A stretch of DNA of 64,000 bases from Brachycybe producta (Eukaryota; Arthropoda; Diplopoda; Playtdesmida; Andrognathidae). Position 1 is the first letter of the stretch. Each line of letters opens with the position of its first letter. Below the pieces are notes generated by a model that saw nothing but the letters and a program-made list of their open reading frames with translations, made no database searches and was not told the origin of the DNA. Below are positions 60,151-64,000 of the stretch, piece by piece. A program made the position numbers and the translations under genes. The stretch covers positions 161,849-225,848 of the forward strand of contig JAUPFP010000125.1 of the NCBI GenBank assembly GCA_036925085.1, given 5' to 3'.

Positions 60151-61561
60151 CTATTCATAAAACATCTTAAAACATAAGAAAATGTGTTTGTATAACTATT
60201 GAATCATATTAGCCAATACAAGCAGTAAAAGTCACAAAAGTAAAACAAAAGTAAAGTAAACACAAAATTCCCATTATTTGCCCATTTTCTTTCCTTATAA
60301 AAATAGGTTTTTAAAATGTCATTTTAAAGAAAAATCAATAACATTTTCATTGTAATTCTTGAATAACATGTTTCAAACTTTTTTGCAATAATATGTATTA
60401 TTCTAAGTTACATATGATAGCTTTTGTAACTTCTGAGATATTCCTCTTTAAATAGGACGCGTTTTACCTTTGCCGTCTCCTCTCAAACCTTCCTTTCTCA
60501 TAAGTAATTTTATTTCACCAAAGGCTATGACAACAGGTCCAATCAAGTAGACAATATTAGAAGGCATGTAATCAATGCAAGTAAACAAATCCCAATCCCA
60601 TCATTACAGAAGAAGAAGAAGAAAAAAAAAAACATTCTAAATATTAAAAAAAAAACATTGGATGAAAACTTGCTTCAAGCTATTAACAACAACAAATGGT
60701 ATCATCGATATGAACAATTCATTCATCGATTTTAAAAGTAGCTTAGAACTCAGATTCTATTGTTAACATTATACTGTACAGTACAGTACACACACCCTGT
60801 TAAGTAATACCTATGGGAATATACAAGTATATAAAATAAAAAGAGGGAGAGAAAGAGAGAGAAATAAATAGAAATCAATCCCATGTACTTAGCTCGTAAC
60901 ATGTGTCATTACACAGTTAATTATGCTCACAAACCTAACTGATAGGTGGTTCCAAACACACTAACATTTTAGTAAAGTGGACTCCAGATGGAATAGAAAA
61001 CATCAACTGATGATGACAATTAAGTGATATAATAATTTAAAACCTTATTTTCAGGCAATAACATACCAATTCAAAAAAAAAAATGTAATTCAGATTGTTC
61101 AAGCATAATTATTAAGATAATTAGCCTCAAAATTATATATCAGTTTATTATCCCACATATTTTTGGTGAAAAATATCTAACAATTAACATAAACATTCAC
61201 ACACACACAACCACTACCAACATTTTTAGAAAAAAAAAATTATCAAAAAAGATAATAACTTCATTAAGAAAAAGGCCACAATAAACAAGCTAATTCATTA
61301 ATCTAATCATCAGAGACGTAAAACATCCGTGTAAACTGTCAAAACAACTGAATAACAATCGGTAAAAAAAAGTCTTCCATAATGAACTGATATAAAATAT
61401 GTAAATTTTAAATCTAAAATCAAATTGCTGAAGAATGACATTTGCAAATTATTCTGATAAAAAGTGGTGCCGAAACGCCGAAACCTCAGCTAGAACTCTC
61501 TGGATAGGCTAAGCTACTAGGCTACTCCAAAAAAAAGTCATCTTTAAGGGGGGTTTTAAAG
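60151..61561. other. AT-rich non-coding stretch
   Basis: TGTACAGTACAGTACA at 60776 is a short direct repeat. No exon recognised. Confidence 0.4.
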
Positions 61562-61650
61562 CAGAGTTTATCAAACTGTGGTCCACTGATCAATGGTGGC
61601 CCGAGGTAGTGTGCCAGGTGGGGAGAGAAAATATGTTACACTCAAGACGA
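61562..61650. mobile_element. hAT-like 5' end fragment
   Basis: CAGAGTTTATCAAACTGTGG followed by TCCACTGATCAATGGTGGCCC resembles the widespread CAGGGTTTCTCAAACT.TGG hAT terminus. No matching right end was found; an FB1 arm fragment (GCCCTTCTAGTTTCTAAAGC) follows at 61699. Confidence 0.5.
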
Positions 61651-61810
61651 TACTTAGCAGACGATATCTTCTTAAGTGAGTTAAGTGAGTGAGTAAATTG
61701 CCCTTCTAGTTTCTAAAGCACTATCGAGTTTATCTCATTCATTTTTCTAATCTAACCTTTGTTGCTCTTTAAAACTTTGAATGAATTAACTTAGTACAAT
61801 AAAGTAGCTC

Positions 61811-61987
61811 AAGGCCCTTGGTACACACAGACCCCTTTTCGACTGCAAAATGAATTCGGGTTGTCGCCTGAACGGTCGGTTCAGGTGACAACCTTGCGTC
61901 GTTCTAAATAAAATAAATTTCAAGCACAGCCCAACCACTTTCGACTTCATATTGTACTCGAAAAGTGGTCTGTGTGTTCCAACCCTA
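61811..61987. mobile_element. GGCCCTTGG-type palindromic MITE (about 177 bp)
   Basis: The left end AAGGCCCTTGGTACACACAG, then ACCCCTTTTCGA, is mirrored by TCGAAAAGTGGTCTGTGTGT, then TCCAACCCTA. It directly abuts the left end of the next palindrome. Confidence 0.7.
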
Positions 61988-62170
61988 AAGTTGCATTTAC
62001 TAGTGAGCTGAAGAAGAGAATTGTATGAGCTGAAGCAGAAATGTTGTATCATCTTATGCTTCTCCTCTTATCAGAGCTTCTAACATTTAGATGTATAGTT
62101 TGAAGATGAAAGATTTCAACTGAAGCAGCAAATCGGAACTTAAAGCGCCTTTCAGCTTTATACCTAATAC

Positions 62171-62314
62171 ACAGGCATGTAAAGAAAGGGAGAGACAGTA
62201 GTTTGCCTCGGCCTTTTATGAGCGTCAGACCAAATATCAACCAATTGGAAATCGAGTTGTCCTCATAAAAGGGGCGGGGCAAACGACTGTATCTTACTGT
62301 ATTAACTTGTCTGT
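62171..62314. mobile_element. ACAGGCA-type palindromic MITE, subfamily 2, diverged
   Basis: The left end ACAGGCATGTAAAG and the inner arms GTTTGCCTCGGCCTTTTATG and CTCATAAAAGGGGCGGGGCA match the element at 15949. The right end ACTTGTCTGT is a decayed TTGCCTGT. I could not read a 9-bp duplication. Confidence 0.7.
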
Positions 62315-62451
62315 CTCATTAGCTAGTGATGTTATCATGACAGGATACCCATCAACTAATAGGAATGTACAGTAAAAACAGTATTACATGCAAATATTTA
62401 TCTTAATAAGGCCACATGATGACGACCCTCGCTTAATAAATACATTTATTG

Positions 62452-62656
62452 ACAGGCAGTTAGAAATCGGTCAGAACTTCAGTTGGCTCGCCCTTGTTAT
62501 GACGACCGGCAACTTCTAATTGGCTGGTTATGTAGTCTGACATCACATGCTCCGCCCTTTTCAACATCAGACTACATAACCAGCCAATTAGAAGTTACCG
62601 ATCGCCATAACAAGGGCGGAGCCAACTGAAGTTCTCACCGATTTCTAACTGCCTGT
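62452..62656. mobile_element. ACAGGCA-type palindromic MITE, copy 3 (205 bp)
   Basis: The ends ACAGGCAGTTAGAAATCGG and CCGATTTCTAACTGCCTGT are perfect inverted repeats. They are flanked by the perfect 9-mer CATTTATTG at 62443-62451 and 62657-62665. Inside are CAACTTCTAATTGGCTGGTT and its mirror, and a CATGCTCCGCCCTTTTCAAC spacer. This is the best-preserved family member here. Confidence 0.92.
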
Positions 62657-62957
62657 CATTTATTGAGGCGCTTGAAACTAATTTTATGTGAACTGAAAAG
62701 CTGAGCTGTTTTGTTGCAGAGCTGAAGATGGCTAAACACAATAGCTGAAATACGTGTTCATTTTCAGTTGTTGGGTTTATATCATTAGGGTTTTATATTT
62801 TCTGGTTTTGACAATGCATTTTCTATGCTGCACTTGGACTCTTGTCCCTCTGCCATAGGCCTTTATGGCTGCTTGCAGAGTAATTTTTCAAATTCAAATT
62901 CAAATACTGCTTCAAACACAAGAATTTCATCTTCAGCTCACTAGTAAATGCGCCTTA

Positions 62958-63685
62958 ATTGTAACACTTACAAATGTTACACAATATCACAGTTATTGAA
63001 AGTAACACCAGACGTCTCACCACAATCATAAGAGAAGAAAAAAACGTAAAACAAAAAAAAGTATAACAGAAGAAACTTTTATCAATATTGACAATCGTAG
63101 GGGCCACCCCCACCCCTTGCAAATAAAAAATACAGAATTTTTTAGCAAATAAAAAGCCAACATAGAAGCAATTCAACTCTCTTCAACAACAAAAAAAAAC
63201 CATACATAAACCTTCAAAAAGCATGAAGAAGTAAAATATGTATTTAGGGTGTAAATTCAGACCCACAGAATGACCCACCCACTTTTATATGCACAATACT
63301 ACAAAAGACCTTTGAAAGCACATATTATAAAAAGGTAGTTTGAATTATTTAGAAGGAAATGTTCGATTTCCGTTATTAACTGTGTTTCATGCACATCATG
63401 AAGAGTCAGAAAAGTTCAACCGTATATGACAAGGTATATTATAGGTGGACAATGGTTATACCACTATAGGCTACTATTGAACACAAGGAGGAGGAGGCGG
63501 GAACCAGGAAAATGAAATTATTTTTAAAACGTTAAATCCATATTTTCGAATATATTTTTCTTCCTGTTCTTCTAACAACATCAGACAAGAGAATTAATTT
63601 TACATTATTTCATTTTTTATATTCGAGCAAAATCCAAATTTATCAATAATTTTTCCACTTAAATTCGATTTTGATATGGTTTAAA
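62958..63685. other. AT-rich non-coding stretch
   Basis: No exon or element termini recognised. Confidence 0.4.
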
Positions 63686-63780
63686 CAGTGGCGTAGCACG
63701 GAGGGGGCGGAGGGCGTTCCGCCCTGGGCGGCACTTTTTTGGAGGCGGCACCAATGAAAAGAAAAGTTTTTTTTCCAGTC
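63686..63780. mobile_element. hAT-like terminus, CAGTGGCGTAGC type
   Basis: CAGTGGCGTAGCACGGAGGG is a widespread hAT-type left end. It is followed by GGCGGAGGGCG..CGCCCTGGGCGGC, a GC-rich palindrome. No right end is seen before the window stops. Confidence 0.55.
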
Positions 63781-64000
63781 AGGATAGTAGAAGGGTCTCT
63801 CTAAAACGAAGAAACTGCAGAGCATCCAAAAGATAAAATTATGTAAATGTCACTCGCTGCGCTCGCAGTATATATTCTGCAAACCAGCATTATTTTTTTA
63901 AGCCTGGAAAACATAGACAATTGAGCAAAAACGAAAATTGATCTTTGATGAACAATTCCTATCGGGTACTGGTTTATTTAACACCGTGAACCTTTTTTTT

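Larger units (their letters stand above)
61988..62957. mobile_element. Large palindromic element hosting two nested MITEs
   Basis: The left arm GTTGCATTTACTAGTGAGCT, then GAAGA, pairs with the right arm TCTTCAGCTCACTAGTAAAT, then GCGCC. GAGCTGAAG/CTTCAGCT words are frequent in both halves. The MITEs at 62171-62314 and 62452-62656 lie inside it. Confidence 0.65.

Noticed and set aside
1..64000. Bacterial or phage systems, CRISPR arrays, operons
   Set aside because: No gene density, ribosome-binding pattern or spaced direct repeats. Composition, introns and repeats are those of an animal genome.

Overview
This window looks like non-coding DNA from a metazoan nuclear genome, most likely an invertebrate. 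It is strongly AT-rich and full of microsatellites and homopolymer runs. It has no long open reading frames, no operon-like spacing, no rRNA or tRNA genes and no CRISPR array. I cannot name the species. A lophotrochozoan such as a mollusc would fit the gene and repeat style, but that is only an impression.

I can defend one protein-coding piece: a 137-bp internal exon on the minus strand (19384-19520). It encodes the N-terminal part of a carbonic anhydrase-related protein of the CA10/CA11 (CARP X/XI) type. It has a canonical acceptor and donor and is in frame throughout. The next exons in both directions were not found, so most of the window is probably the two large introns around this exon, with intergenic DNA possible at either end.

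The rest is a dense record of short, mostly non-autonomous mobile elements, several with both ends and target-site duplications (TSDs) readable by eye. (1) Three solo LTRs of one retrotransposon lineage (3140-4000 minus, 6555-7404 plus, 36576-37285 minus) have TGT...ACA ends and 4-bp TSDs. Two of them carry a similar short reading frame that starts inside the LTR and runs off its 3' end. (2) A group of 9-bp-TSD palindromic elements with ACAGGCA ends (12362, 15949, 20579, 62452, plus truncated or diverged copies at 25321 and 62171) is Mutator-like by TSD length. Two further 9-bp-TSD palindromes belong to other families (5617 and 52663); the one at 52663 holds a telomere-like GGTTAGG array. (3) A roughly 500-bp TTAA-flanked palindrome family (13734, 14981, 34999, and a fragment at 15579) is present. 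(4) A very abundant foldback family, called FB1 here (593, 14822, 30045, 34676, 36340 and many fragments), has acted as a landing site for other elements. (5) There are pogo/Tigger-like, mariner-like, hAT-like and PIF/Harbinger-like miniature elements.

Layout: 1-11 kb has FB1, two solo LTRs, hAT, pogo-like and 9-bp-TSD palindromes. 11-16 kb is a dense MITE cluster. 17-21 kb holds the CA10-like exon between MITEs. 21-34 kb is mostly featureless AT-rich DNA. 34.6-37.4 kb has two FB1 copies, each split by a later insertion. 39-49 kb has a pogo-like element and several palindromes, including a 62-bp-stem hairpin. 51-56.6 kb has microsatellites, the telomere-like foldback element, a 20-bp tandem repeat and a Harbinger-like element. 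58-63 kb has nested MITEs. The most unusual content is the layered nesting of palindromic elements, not a gene system.
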